This document shows, in pieces, positions 1 through 6,857 of a stretch of DNA of 9,398 nt. The notes below the pieces were generated by a model. That model worked only from the letters and a program-made list of their open reading frames with translations, did no database searches and was not told the origin of the DNA. Both the position numbers and the translations under genes were made by a program. Position 1 is the first letter of the stretch; every line of letters starts with the position of its first letter. The stretch is taken from assembly GCA_003556865.1 (NCBI GenBank), contig PWQF01000246.1, positions 1 to 9,398 on the forward strand, written 5' to 3'. The stretch is from Elusimicrobiota bacterium (GTDB lineage: Bacteria > CG03 > SLGR01 > PWQF01).

Positions 1-819
1 ATGCTTTCCATAACCGGGATGACCGTGGCTGTAGATGCTTACGGTCCCATAGCCGATAACGCTGCCGGTATAGCGGAAATGGCCGGAATGGGAAAAGAGG
101 TCAGAGAGAGGGCTGAGGCCCTGGATTCTGTGGGCAATACCACGGCGGCAGTAGGCAAAGGTTTTGCCATCGGGTCCGCCGCTCTGACCGCCCTGGCCCT
201 TTTTGTGGCCTATGCCATGACAGCCGGTCTTGAAATTATAGATATTTTAAGGCCGGAGGTGGTGGCCGGAATGTTTCTAGGGGGAGTGGTTCCCTTTGTT
301 TTTTCCGCAGCAACAATGAACGCAGTGGGAAAAAGCGCCTATAAAGTCGTAGAGGAAGTAAGAAGGCAGTTCAGGGAGATTTCAGGCTTAATGGAAGGAA
401 AGGTTCAGCCGGATTCAGACCGCTGTATAGATATAACCACCAGGGGAGCTTTAAGGGAAATGATACTTCCGGGGTCCCTGGCTGTAATTATTCCGGTAAT
501 AATCGGTTCTCTTCTGGGCCTGCAGGCCCTGGGTGGGTTTCTGGCCGGTAGCCTTATTTCAGGGGTGCCCCTGGCCATATTTCTGGCTAACTCCGGCGGG
601 GCATGGGACAATGCAAAAAAATGGGTAGAAGAAGGCAACCTGGGAGGAAAGGGCTCTGAGGTGCATAAGGCGACGGTCATAGGAGATACGGTGGGAGATC
701 CCTTTAAAGATACTTCAGGTCCATCCCTTAACATACTTTTAAAGCTTATGGCAGTGGTTTCTCTGGTTTTTGCGGGGGCCATAGGGGAAATATATTTTTT
801 TCTCTCCACACTTTTTTAA
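1..819 (+). CDS. hppA: Membrane-bound ion-pumping pyrophosphatase, C-terminal part (5' truncated by window)
   Basis: C-terminal 272 residues of a membrane pyrophosphatase, which couples PPi hydrolysis in the cytoplasm to H+ and/or Na+ export. Family landmarks seen: [16 protein letters not shown] (residues 12-27), [10 protein letters not shown] (45-54), AWDNAKK (201-207) and [15 protein letters not shown] (228-242). The last two carry the Asp and Lys residues (D203, K206, K207, D229, D233, K236, D237) that bind Mg-PPi in the family. Hydrophobic helices lie near 55-74, 87-106, 157-197 and 244-270. Ala at position 49 and Gly at 52 of the GNTT motif are the pattern of the K+-dependent subfamily; K+-independent enzymes have Lys and Thr there. 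Whether it pumps H+ or Na+ cannot be told, because the deciding helices lie upstream. Full-length members have roughly 650-750 residues, so the ATG at base 1 is internal rather than the true start. It ends 15 bases before ychF. Confidence 0.95.
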   Translation: MLSITGMTVAVDAYGPIADNAAGIAEMAGMGKEVRERAEALDSVGNTTAAVGKGFAIGSAALTALALFVAYAMTAGLEIIDILRPEVVAGMFLGGVVPFVFSAATMNAVGKSAYKVVEEVRRQFREISGLMEGKVQPDSDRCIDITTRGALREMILPGSLAVIIPVIIGSLLGLQALGGFLAGSLISGVPLAIFLANSGGAWDNAKKWVEEGNLGGKGSEVHKATVIGDTVGDPFKDTSGPSLNILLKLMAVVSLVFAGAIGEIYFFLSTLF

Positions 820-834
820 AAAGGTTCCGGCAAA

Positions 835-1830
835 ATGATTGCCGGTATTGTCGGGCTGCCAAACGTGGGGAAGTCTGCGCTCTTTAACCTTCTCACCTTA
901 AACAGCGCCCCCAGTTCGGCCTACCCCTACTGTACGGTGGAGCCCAATGAGGGGGTAGCCTCAATGGAGGACCCGCGTTTGGTTAAACTGGCTGAGGCAT
1001 ATCCGGGAGCCCGTATCATTTTCCCCTCTATTAAGTTTATAGATGTTGCCGGTCTTGCGCCCGGGGCTTCCCGGGGGGAAGGTTTGGGAAACCAGTTCCT
1101 TTCTCATATAAGGTGTGCCGATGCCCTGATACACGTGATCAGGGCCTTTAAATCTCCGCAGGTATGCAGGTTCGACCAGTCACCCTCCACCCCCCTGAGG
1201 GATCTGGAGCTTGTGGAAACAGAGCTTTTTCTGGCAGATCTGGATATTGTGAACCGGAGGCTGCAGGAAAATCCGGATTCGGAGTATTACCTTGAGGCCC
1301 GGGAGAAGCTTCATCGCCGCCGGGTGCCGCCGCCCGACCGGGAAGGAGTTCTGCTTACAACTAAAAAGAGTGTGGTGGTGGTTAATATCACCAGCGGTTC
1401 TGAGCGGCCGCAGATAAAAGCTAAAAAAGCTGTATATATTGATGTTGAGCTTCAGTCTGAGCTGGCTAAAATGTCTTTAGATGAGAGAAGCGAGTTTATA
1501 GAGGATATTGAATCCGGGGAGTCCAATGCGGGCGAGGTTTTGTTTGAAGCAAAAAAAATCTTAAATCTCATAACTTTTTTTACCCTGGTAGGGGGGAGGG
1601 AGGTAAAAGGTTACAACGTTCCTGAAGGAACATCAATAAAAGAGGCGGCCGGAAAAATCCACACGGACATGGAGAAAGGATTTATCCGGGCAAAGGTATA
1701 TAATTATCACGATCTGGAAGACTGCCGGTTTTCTCTGGATGCTTTAAAAAAAGAGGGAAAATTGAGAACAGAGGGGCGGGAATATGCAGTTAAAGACGGA
1801 GATGTGGTAGAGGTGCTTTTTTCGTCCTGA
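835..1830 (+). CDS. ychF: YchF/OLA1-type Obg-family ATPase, short form
   Basis: 331-residue P-loop NTPase of the YchF (Ola1) branch of Obg-like proteins, which prefer ATP over GTP and act in translation and stress responses. The P-loop is GLPNVGKS (residues 7-14) and the G3 motif is DVAGL (70-74), followed by the conserved GEGLGNQFLSHIR. The C-terminal TGS domain runs from about 246 to the end and carries AAGKIHTDMEKGFIRA and the KDGDVVEVLF ending. It is about 30 residues shorter than E. coli YchF (363); the loss is mainly in the helical insert after ETELFLADLD. The family's NxxE base-recognition motif aligns with NITS (184-187), so the Glu is missing at its usual place, although E190 lies nearby. 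The ATG at 835 follows AAAAAGG at 818-824. The ychF gene is often near pth, which is not visible here. The family call is certain; nucleotide preference is not. Confidence 0.95.
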   Translation: MIAGIVGLPNVGKSALFNLLTLNSAPSSAYPYCTVEPNEGVASMEDPRLVKLAEAYPGARIIFPSIKFIDVAGLAPGASRGEGLGNQFLSHIRCADALIHVIRAFKSPQVCRFDQSPSTPLRDLELVETELFLADLDIVNRRLQENPDSEYYLEAREKLHRRRVPPPDREGVLLTTKKSVVVVNITSGSERPQIKAKKAVYIDVELQSELAKMSLDERSEFIEDIESGESNAGEVLFEAKKILNLITFFTLVGGREVKGYNVPEGTSIKEAAGKIHTDMEKGFIRAKVYNYHDLEDCRFSLDALKKEGKLRTEGREYAVKDGDVVEVLFSS

Positions 1831-1853
1831 AAATATTGCCTGAAAATATAAAT

Positions 1854-1882
1854 TTGCAACTTAGCTCTTTTTTTTCTATAAT
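1854..1882 (+). promoter_or_regulatory. Sigma-70-type promoter for the rpsF operon
   Basis: A -35 box TTGCAA (1854-1859) and a consensus -10 box TATAAT (1877-1882) are separated by exactly 17 bases. The spacer is T-rich. Transcription would begin near 1889, giving a leader of about 70 bases before the rpsF ATG. The site lies in the only sizeable intergenic gap of the window (1831-1960), just where a ribosomal-protein operon should start. It is called from sequence alone. Confidence 0.8.
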
Positions 1883-1897
1883 CCACAGGTATAAAGA

Positions 1898-1952
1898 CCT
1901 TTGCTTACCGGCATGGAGCCTGTAAGCCCGAGCGTAACGGACCATAAAGGAG
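1898..1952 (+). promoter_or_regulatory. Structured rpsF leader, candidate S6:S18-binding autoregulatory RNA
   Basis: The leader can form GCUUAC (1903-1908) paired with GUAAGC (1922-1927), capped by a small hairpin with loop AUGGA (1913-1917). The trinucleotide CCG (1908-1910) sits at the junction of lower stem and cap: either C1908 pairs with G1922, or CCG faces CUG as an internal loop. A published motif in rpsF leaders of many phyla is a CCG in a bulge flanked by a stem and a hairpin, bound by the S6:S18 complex as a mimic of its 16S rRNA site; this matches in outline. In addition, CCUUU (1898-1902) can pair with AAAGG (1946-1950), part of the rpsF Shine-Dalgarno AAAGGAG (1946-1952), and CCG (1928-1930) with CGG (1938-1940). 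Together these make a three-way junction that would hide the ribosome site. Folding was done by eye. Confidence 0.62.
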
Positions 1953-1960
1953 ATATAAAA

Positions 1961-2260
1961 ATGCCAACCTATGAATCTGTATTTGCCGTACCGGCAAGCC
2001 GGGGAGGTGAAGAAAGAACCGGCTTTGTAAAAGAGACCGAGAAGCTTATTTCCGATAACGGAGGAGAAATAATCTCAAGCCAGGAAATGGGTGAAAAAGA
2101 AATGGCCTACAGGGTTAAGGGAACAACCCGGGCCTATTACCATCTGCTTAATTTCAGAGCGCCTACTAAAGCATATAATGTGTTAAATGATCATTACAGG
2201 TTTAATGATCCGTATATCCGCAGTCTTATAATTAAAAAAGACCCGGAAAAGGAGGCTTAA
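1961..2260 (+). CDS. rpsF: 30S ribosomal protein bS6
   Basis: 99-residue bS6, which binds 16S rRNA in the 30S platform as a heterodimer with bS18 (encoded two genes downstream). Typical features are the N-terminal MPTYESVFAV strand, the EKLISDNGGEI helix-turn, the MAYRVKGTTRAYYHLLNF strand pair and the C-terminal RFNDPYIRSLIIKK. The reading frame is open up to a TTG at 1901, but the ATG at 1961 is chosen. It has a strong AAAGGAG (1946-1952) eight bases upstream, it places the protein start where the family's does, and the longer version would translate the structured leader. The stop is two bases before ssb. Likely controlled by the promoter at 1854-1882 and the leader structure. Confidence 0.95.
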   Translation: MPTYESVFAVPASRGGEERTGFVKETEKLISDNGGEIISSQEMGEKEMAYRVKGTTRAYYHLLNFRAPTKAYNVLNDHYRFNDPYIRSLIIKKDPEKEA

Positions 2261-2262
2261 TT

Positions 2263-2700
2263 ATGGCGGCAAGCGCAAATCTGGTTGTACTTATGGGAAA
2301 TCTGACCCGGGACCCGGAGGTCAGGCATACGCCGGGAGGTAGGGCGGTAACCACCCTTTCCATTGCTGTGAACCGGTATTATATCGATAGGGATAGCGGG
2401 AAAAGGGTGGAGTCAACGGACTTTCTGGATATTTCTGTATGGGGAAAAATGGCTGAAAACTGCGCGCGCTATCTTTCCAAGGGCAGACCGGTTTACATAG
2501 AGGGACGCCTTTCAGTAAGAAAATGGGAAACACCTAACGGCGAGCCCCGCTGTAAAACAGAAGTGGTTGCCCAAAACGTGCAGTTTCTGGGCGGAAGTCC
2601 TTCTGCCACCCGCACAGAGGAGAGAGACGCAGAGGATGTTACTTCAGAAGAACCAGAAGAGTCGGAAGTGAAAGATGAAGATGAGGAAATACCGTTTTGA
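2263..2700 (+). CDS. ssb: Single-stranded DNA-binding protein
   Basis: 145-residue SSB that coats single-stranded DNA in replication, repair and recombination. The OB fold spans residues 1-108, with [20 protein letters not shown] at the start, the VNRYY and [19 protein letters not shown] segments, and [18 protein letters not shown] short acidic, low-complexity tail follows and ends in DEDEEIPF (138-145), the C-terminal tip through which bacterial SSBs recruit partner proteins. The ribosome site AAAAGGAGG (2247-2255) lies seven bases before the ATG, and only two bases separate it from the rpsF stop. Its place between rpsF and rpsR is an arrangement found in many bacteria, tying SSB supply to ribosome synthesis. 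Nothing appears damaged or unusual. Confidence 0.97.
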   Translation: MAASANLVVLMGNLTRDPEVRHTPGGRAVTTLSIAVNRYYIDRDSGKRVESTDFLDISVWGKMAENCARYLSKGRPVYIEGRLSVRKWETPNGEPRCKTEVVAQNVQFLGGSPSATRTEERDAEDVTSEEPEESEVKDEDEEIPF

Positions 2701-2924
2701 GAAATAGAAGAGAAAAATTAAAGCCGCAGAAAAACCGCTGCCGGTTTTGCCGGCAGGAAACGGCAATAGATTATAAAGACAGGGAACTGCTTAGCAAGTT
2801 TATTGACGGAAGAGGAAAAATAACTCCCCGGGGCATTACGGGCAACTGCGCCCGCCACCAGAGAATAGTAAACAGGGAAATTAAACGCGCTCGCAACCTT
2901 GCCCTTCTTCCTTTTATAAGATAA
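2697..2924 (+). CDS. rpsR: 30S ribosomal protein bS18, Cys/His (zinc-type) form, TTG start
   Basis: 75-residue bS18, partner of bS6 in the 30S platform. Landmarks are IDYKD (24-28), the [17 protein letters not shown] segment and the basic end [12 protein letters not shown]. It carries CRFC (C15, C18) and C51/H54, consistent with the zinc-binding version of S18; many bacterial bS18 proteins have lost these residues. The start is a TTG at 2697-2699 overlapping the ssb stop TGA (2698-2700), with GAGGA (2683-2687) nine bases upstream. No other suitable start lies near, and the protein length fits the family. The overlap suggests translational coupling with ssb. Zinc binding is inferred from residue pattern only. 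Confidence 0.95.
   Translation: MRNRREKLKPQKNRCRFCRQETAIDYKDRELLSKFIDGRGKITPRGITGNCARHQRIVNREIKRARNLALLPFIR
2738..2756 (+). repeat. Perfect 7-bp hairpin inside early rpsR
   Basis: CTGCCGG (2738-2744) and CCGGCAG (2750-2756) form a perfect stem with loop TTTTG. It overlaps the codons for the CRFC zinc motif of bS18, about 40 bases after the TTG start. There is no following U-run, so it is not a terminator. It could slow or tune translation, or may simply reflect the codons used for the motif. Confidence 0.5.
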
Positions 2925-2933
2925 GGGCAGGCT

Positions 2934-3860
2934 TTGCCGCCTACGGGAGCTTTATTTTACAAGGCGGGACTTAGCGGTGCGTTTTCTCTCCTGCTTATTT
3001 TAATTTCAGGGCGTCCACTGATAGGCCCGGCAGCGCTTTTTGCCTCAGTTGCCCCACAAATCATACTTGTCCGCCGGGGTTTTTTGCCTGCGGCAATAAT
3101 CTCCTGGGCTCTTGTTCTGGGTACGGTTTATCTAATTGGAGGGACAGATTTTTTTGCTGTTTACGGAGTGCTTTTTTTTCTTTATGGCCTCTGGTATATA
3201 AAGGTTCTTTCATCTTCGCCCGCCCCCGGCGGGAGGATTATAAAGGCGTCAGCCGCCTGGGTTCTGCTGGCCGGAATACTGGGTCTGGGCGCCTATTTTT
3301 ACAGGGGGGTTAATTTAGTTGAGCTCTTTTTTTTAGACCTGAGGATCAGCGCAGGTGGTCTGGCAGGCAGATATATAGATATGGGAGTTCCCGAAGGAGG
3401 GGAGGCGGCCCTTTCCCTTATCTCCCTTCTATTTAAGGGTTTCGGGGGATTCCTGGCTATAGCCTCCCTGGGAGGGTCTTTGCTTGTGTACTGGATAATT
3501 AGCCGGTTTGGCGGGGAAAAGGCCTTGCCTGATTTTGATAGCTTCAGGGTGCCTGAGGAAATAATATGGGTCCTTTTAGGCGCGGCAGCTCTTTTTATGG
3601 CGGGAACAACTTTTTTCCCGGGCGGGATTAAAGAAATGGCCGGTGCAAACCTGGGAATATTTCTTTTGGGTATATATATGGTCGGAGGTGCGGCTCTGGT
3701 TCTTTTTTTAATGAGATTATGGAGACTGAGCCCTTTTTTAAGGGCAGCCCTTTTTTTTATGCTTATATTTCTTTGGGGCGGAATTTACATTATGACTATA
3801 CTGGGCATTGCCGATGTCTGGATTGATTTCAGGGAGAAAAGCAGCAGCGCAAAAGAGTAG
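2934..3860 (+). CDS. DUF2232 (YybS-like) multi-pass inner-membrane protein
   Basis: 308-residue, very hydrophobic protein with about eight membrane segments (roughly 12-29, 30-47, 53-69, 72-90, 107-125, 167-190, 211-230, 242-263 and 270-292). The C-terminal part has the family pattern: FRVPEEIIWVLLGAAALF, then ANLGIFLLGIYMVGGAALVLF, ending in LGIADVWIDFREK. I recognise this as DUF2232, found between rpsR and rplI in many bacteria (YybS in Bacillus). Its function is unknown; the family resembles small-molecule transporters such as the S component of ECF systems in general build, but that is not shown here. The start is a TTG at 2934, nine bases after the rpsR stop, with a weak AGGGCAGG site (2924-2931). 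No in-frame ATG occurs before the middle of the protein. Confidence 0.85.
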   Translation: MPPTGALFYKAGLSGAFSLLLILISGRPLIGPAALFASVAPQIILVRRGFLPAAIISWALVLGTVYLIGGTDFFAVYGVLFFLYGLWYIKVLSSSPAPGGRIIKASAAWVLLAGILGLGAYFYRGVNLVELFFLDLRISAGGLAGRYIDMGVPEGGEAALSLISLLFKGFGGFLAIASLGGSLLVYWIISRFGGEKALPDFDSFRVPEEIIWVLLGAAALFMAGTTFFPGGIKEMAGANLGIFLLGIYMVGGAALVLFLMRLWRLSPFLRAALFFMLIFLWGGIYIMTILGIADVWIDFREKSSSAKE

Positions 3861-3896
3861 GAGTTTCAGTTAAAGGATTTATAATGAGGAGGATAT

Positions 3897-4343
3897 ATGC
3901 AGGTAATACTTAAAAAGGATATAGAAAGGCTGGGAAAGTTCGGGGAAGTTGTTGATGTAAAAGACGGATATGCCCGGAACTTCCTGCTCCCCCGGGGCCT
4001 GGCCTGGGTGGCGGAAGGAAAATATCTTGAGAAAATCAATCACCTTAAAGAAAAGCAGCAGGCCCAAAGGGAAAGAGAAAAAGAAGAGGCAAAAGAACTG
4101 GCGGCAAAAATAGAAAAAACTTCTGTAACCTTAAAGGTGGAGACAGGGGAAGATGAGAAACTTTTTGGCTCCGTAACCAGTATGGATATCCAGTCCGGGC
4201 TTAAAGAGGCCGGGGTGGAGGTGGATAAAAAAGATATTATGATAGACAGCCCTATTAAAAAACTGGGAGTATATAAAGTAGAGATAAAAGTTCACCCCGA
4301 GGTCCAGGCAAAATGCAAGGTCTGGGTGGTTAAGGCGGAATAA
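3897..4343 (+). CDS. rplI: 50S ribosomal protein bL9
   Basis: 148-residue bL9, the elongated protein that binds 23S rRNA near the base of the L1 stalk and helps keep reading frame. The N-terminal rRNA-binding domain (1-50) has MQVILKKDIERLGKFGEVV and the signature GYARNFLLPRGLA (24-36). A charged connecting helix rich in Lys, Glu and Gln covers about 41-78. The C-terminal domain (about 79-148) has EDEKLFGSVTSMDI and KKLGVYKVEIKVHPEV. The length equals the usual 147-150. GAGGAGG (3886-3892) precedes the ATG with a short four-base spacer. It lies 36 bases after the DUF2232 gene and 22 bases before dnaB. No gdpP gene sits between DUF2232 and rplI, unlike in Bacillus. Confidence 0.97.
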   Translation: MQVILKKDIERLGKFGEVVDVKDGYARNFLLPRGLAWVAEGKYLEKINHLKEKQQAQREREKEEAKELAAKIEKTSVTLKVETGEDEKLFGSVTSMDIQSGLKEAGVEVDKKDIMIDSPIKKLGVYKVEIKVHPEVQAKCKVWVVKAE

Positions 4344-4365
4344 TAAGTTCAGGAGGCCCTTAAAA

Positions 4366-5730
4366 ATGGCTAAAGCCGCCGTAAAAGAAAAACTGCCGCC
4401 CCAGAATTTAGAGGCGGAGAGGTCTGTTCTGGGAGCCATGCTCATAGATGAGCAGGCGGTCCTTAAGTGCGTGGAATTTTTACGGCCCGAAAGTTTTTAC
4501 CGCACCCCGCATAAGCTTATTTTCAAGGCAATCTCCGCTCTTTTTGAAAAAAGCGAGGCGGTTGACATGGTTACTGTTTCCGATGAGCTTCAGAAAAAAA
4601 AGCAGCTTTCAGATATAGGTGGCGGGGACTACCTTTCTGAGCTGGTCAACAGCGTGGTTACCGCGGCCAATGTTCTTCATTACGCCAAGATAGTCAGGGA
4701 TAAATCCCTGCTCAGGGATCTTATAAGGGTATCTTCAGAGGTGATAGAAGACGGCTACCGGGCTGAGGAGGATCCCCTTTCTCTTCTGGATAACGCAGAG
4801 CAGAAGGTTTTTGATATAAGAAACAAAAGCGTCAGGGGGGGGTTTGTAAATCTTTCCACAATGGTTGAAGACTCAATTGATATGATTGAGAAGATATGCA
4901 ACCGGGAAGCCGGGGTTTCCGGCCTGATGACCGGTTTTGAAAAACTGGACAGCATACTTTCGGGACTACATACCGGAAACCTGATAATTGTAGCAGCCCG
5001 GCCTTCGATGGGTAAAACCGCTCTATGCCTTAATATAGCCCAGCATGTGGGACTGGAAAAAAGAGTTCCCGTAGGTATTTTTTCCCTTGAAATGGCGGCG
5101 GGGGAGCTTATGCAGAGAATCCTATGCTCCGAAGCCCAGGTTGATTCTCAAAGGGTTAGGGACGGGGTTGTGGGGTCAAAAGAGTGGGCTTCCCTTACTA
5201 CAGCTGCCGGACGGCTGAAAAGAGCAAAGATAATGATTGATGACACCCCCTCTTTAACTCCCCTGGAAATGAAGGCCCGGGCCAGGAGACTTAAAGCCCA
5301 GTACCCGGATTTGGGAATGATAATCGTGGATTATATACAGCTTATGTCCACCTCGGCCGGACAGACCGATAACCGGCAGCAGGAGATGGCCTTCATCTCC
5401 CGCAGCCTTAAAATTATGGCCAAAGAGATAGGGGTGCCGGTAATGGCTCTTTCCCAGCTTAGCCGTGCGCCGGAAAAAAGAGGAGGCGATGCCCGCCCCC
5501 GTCTTTCAGACTTGAGGGAAAGCGGAGCCATAGAGCAGGATGCGGATGTAGTTATATTTTTATACCGCCCTTCTTATTATAAAAACCCGGAGGAGGTAAG
5601 TTCCCAGGAAGAGGATATAGCAAAGGTTATTGTAGGCAAACAGCGCAACGGACCCACAGGACAGGTAGAGCTGCTTTTCCAGAAGGAATATACCAGGTTC
5701 CGGAATCTGACACGACGGCAGGAAATTTAA
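4366..5730 (+). CDS. dnaB: Replicative DNA helicase DnaB
   Basis: 454-residue hexameric 5'-3' helicase that unwinds the chromosome at the replication fork and contacts primase. The N-terminal domain begins LPPQNLEAERSVLGAMLID and runs to about 110. A linker region follows (about 110-180). The RecA-like C-terminal domain has Walker A ARPSMGKT (211-218), the FSLEMAAGELMQR segment, Walker B MIIVDYIQLM (318-327), LSQLSRAPEKR, the SDLRESGAIEQDADVV motif, and GKQRNGPTG (424-432), which carries the Lys and Arg finger acting across subunits. The length is normal and there is no intein at the Walker A site. AGGAGG (4351-4356) sits nine bases before the ATG. A run of eight Gs (4835-4842) lies in the linker but the frame is intact. 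It ends two bases before alr. Confidence 0.97.
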   Translation: MAKAAVKEKLPPQNLEAERSVLGAMLIDEQAVLKCVEFLRPESFYRTPHKLIFKAISALFEKSEAVDMVTVSDELQKKKQLSDIGGGDYLSELVNSVVTAANVLHYAKIVRDKSLLRDLIRVSSEVIEDGYRAEEDPLSLLDNAEQKVFDIRNKSVRGGFVNLSTMVEDSIDMIEKICNREAGVSGLMTGFEKLDSILSGLHTGNLIIVAARPSMGKTALCLNIAQHVGLEKRVPVGIFSLEMAAGELMQRILCSEAQVDSQRVRDGVVGSKEWASLTTAAGRLKRAKIMIDDTPSLTPLEMKARARRLKAQYPDLGMIIVDYIQLMSTSAGQTDNRQQEMAFISRSLKIMAKEIGVPVMALSQLSRAPEKRGGDARPRLSDLRESGAIEQDADVVIFLYRPSYYKNPEEVSSQEEDIAKVIVGKQRNGPTGQVELLFQKEYTRFRNLTRRQEI

Positions 5731-5732
5731 AG

Positions 5733-6857
5733 TTGGCTACAGAGCTGCTAAGACCTACCTTTGCCCTGGTAAATTTGGAGGCCGTTTCATCTAACCTGCA
5801 GTCTGTACGAAGGAAAAGCGGCAAAAAGATACTGGCCGTGGTTAAAGCCGCCGCCTACGGGCACGGCGCGGTTAAAGTTTCTGAAACTTTAGTGCGGGAG
5901 GGAGTGGAGATGCTGGGCGTGGCTACCATAGAGGAAGGTATTCAGCTAAGAGAGGCGGGAATAAAAACCCCGGTCCTGGTGCTGGGTTCGGTATATCCTT
6001 TTGATAATTACCGCCAGGTTATAAAATATGATCTCACTCCTATTATTGCCAGCCTGGAATCTGCTGAATTTCTGGAGAAAACTGCGGCAAAGTATTCAGC
6101 CGTGGTAAGCGCCCATATGAAAGTTGATACCGGAATGGGAAGAATAGGGGTAGGCGGCGGAAACGCATCAGCTCTCTGGGAAAAAATTAACAGTTCCCCC
6201 CATATCAATGCCGAGGGGGTGTATACCCATTTGCCGAGGGCCGATGAAGATTTAATTTATACTTCACGTCAGTTGAAAAATTTTAAACAGATATCTGGCT
6301 CCCTTACACCGCGTCCAAAACTTGTTCATGCTTCAAATACTGCCGGTATAATAAATTTCAGTCCCTCTTTTCTTAATATGGTCCGGCCCGGTCTGGCCCT
6401 TTACGGGCTTTATCCCCACAAGACTTCAGGGGATTCCATTAAGCTTCAGCCTGCTTTGACTTTTAAAAGCGCGGTGATATTTTTAAAGACAATACCTAAA
6501 GGGACCCCCGTAAGCTACGGCGGTACCTGGAAGGCTCCCCGGGACTCTAAAATTGCCACTATATGCGCCGGGTATGCCGACGGATACAGGAGAGATCTTT
6601 CCAACAGCGCTCATATTCTGATCCGGGGGCGCCGCTGCCCGGTGGTGGGAAGGGTATGTATGGATATGATTATGGTTGATGTAAGCAGTCTTCCTGAGGT
6701 AAAAATCGGGGATGAGGCGGTGCTTTTGGGGCGGCAGGGGGAAGAAGAGGTCAGCGCCGAGGAGATTGCCTCTCTTTGCAAAACTGTTAATTATGAGATA
6801 ACCTGCGGAATCTCGTCCAGGGTGCCCAGAGTATACAGGGGAAAGGATGGCGTTTAG
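5733..6857 (+). CDS. alr: Alanine racemase, PLP-dependent, TTG start
   Basis: 374-residue enzyme interconverting L- and D-alanine for peptidoglycan. The N-terminal TIM-like barrel carries the PLP lysine K38 in VVKAAAYGHG; most family members have Asp or Asn where this one has A40. Later landmarks are MKVDTGMGRIG, VYTHLPRADE, HASNTAGI and MVRPGLALYG. The C-terminal beta domain has the catalytic tyrosine Y262 in VSYGGTWKAP, AGYADGYRRDL, GRVCMDMIMVDVS and ITCGISSRVPRVY. Both active-site bases are therefore present. The start is a TTG two bases after the dnaB stop, with GGCAGGA (5717-5723) upstream; this gives the family's normal N-terminus. Its 3' end overlaps mlaE by 11 bases. Confidence 0.95.
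   Translation: MATELLRPTFALVNLEAVSSNLQSVRRKSGKKILAVVKAAAYGHGAVKVSETLVREGVEMLGVATIEEGIQLREAGIKTPVLVLGSVYPFDNYRQVIKYDLTPIIASLESAEFLEKTAAKYSAVVSAHMKVDTGMGRIGVGGGNASALWEKINSSPHINAEGVYTHLPRADEDLIYTSRQLKNFKQISGSLTPRPKLVHASNTAGIINFSPSFLNMVRPGLALYGLYPHKTSGDSIKLQPALTFKSAVIFLKTIPKGTPVSYGGTWKAPRDSKIATICAGYADGYRRDLSNSAHILIRGRRCPVVGRVCMDMIMVDVSSLPEVKIGDEAVLLGRQGEEEVSAEEIASLCKTVNYEITCGISSRVPRVYRGKDGV

Noticed and set aside
1..3. ATG at base 1 as the real start of the pyrophosphatase
   Set aside because: The family needs about 400 more N-terminal residues, and the visible protein begins in the middle of a conserved core; the window edge cuts the gene.
405..809. Minus-strand open frames opposite hppA and opposite most other genes
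   Set aside because: They are shadows of strong + strand genes, have no family resemblance and are compositionally odd (rich in Pro, Ser and Arg).
1868..1875. T-run after ychF as an intrinsic terminator
   Set aside because: Only a weak four-pair TTGC/GCAA stem precedes it; the T-run lies in the spacer of the rpsF promoter instead.
1901..1960. Longer rpsF reading frame starting at TTG 1901
   Set aside because: The extra 20 residues match no bS6 N-terminus, the stretch is a folded leader, and ATG 1961 has a strong ribosome site.
2738..2756. Hairpin in rpsR as a terminator
   Set aside because: No U-run follows, and it lies within the coding sequence of an essential gene.
3880..3885. TATAAT just before rplI as a promoter -10 box
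   Set aside because: No recognisable -35 box lies 16-18 bases upstream, and transcription would start at or after the ribosome site, leaving almost no leader.
4981..5030. Intein or insertion at the DnaB Walker A site
   Set aside because: ARPSMGKT is uninterrupted and the protein has normal length.
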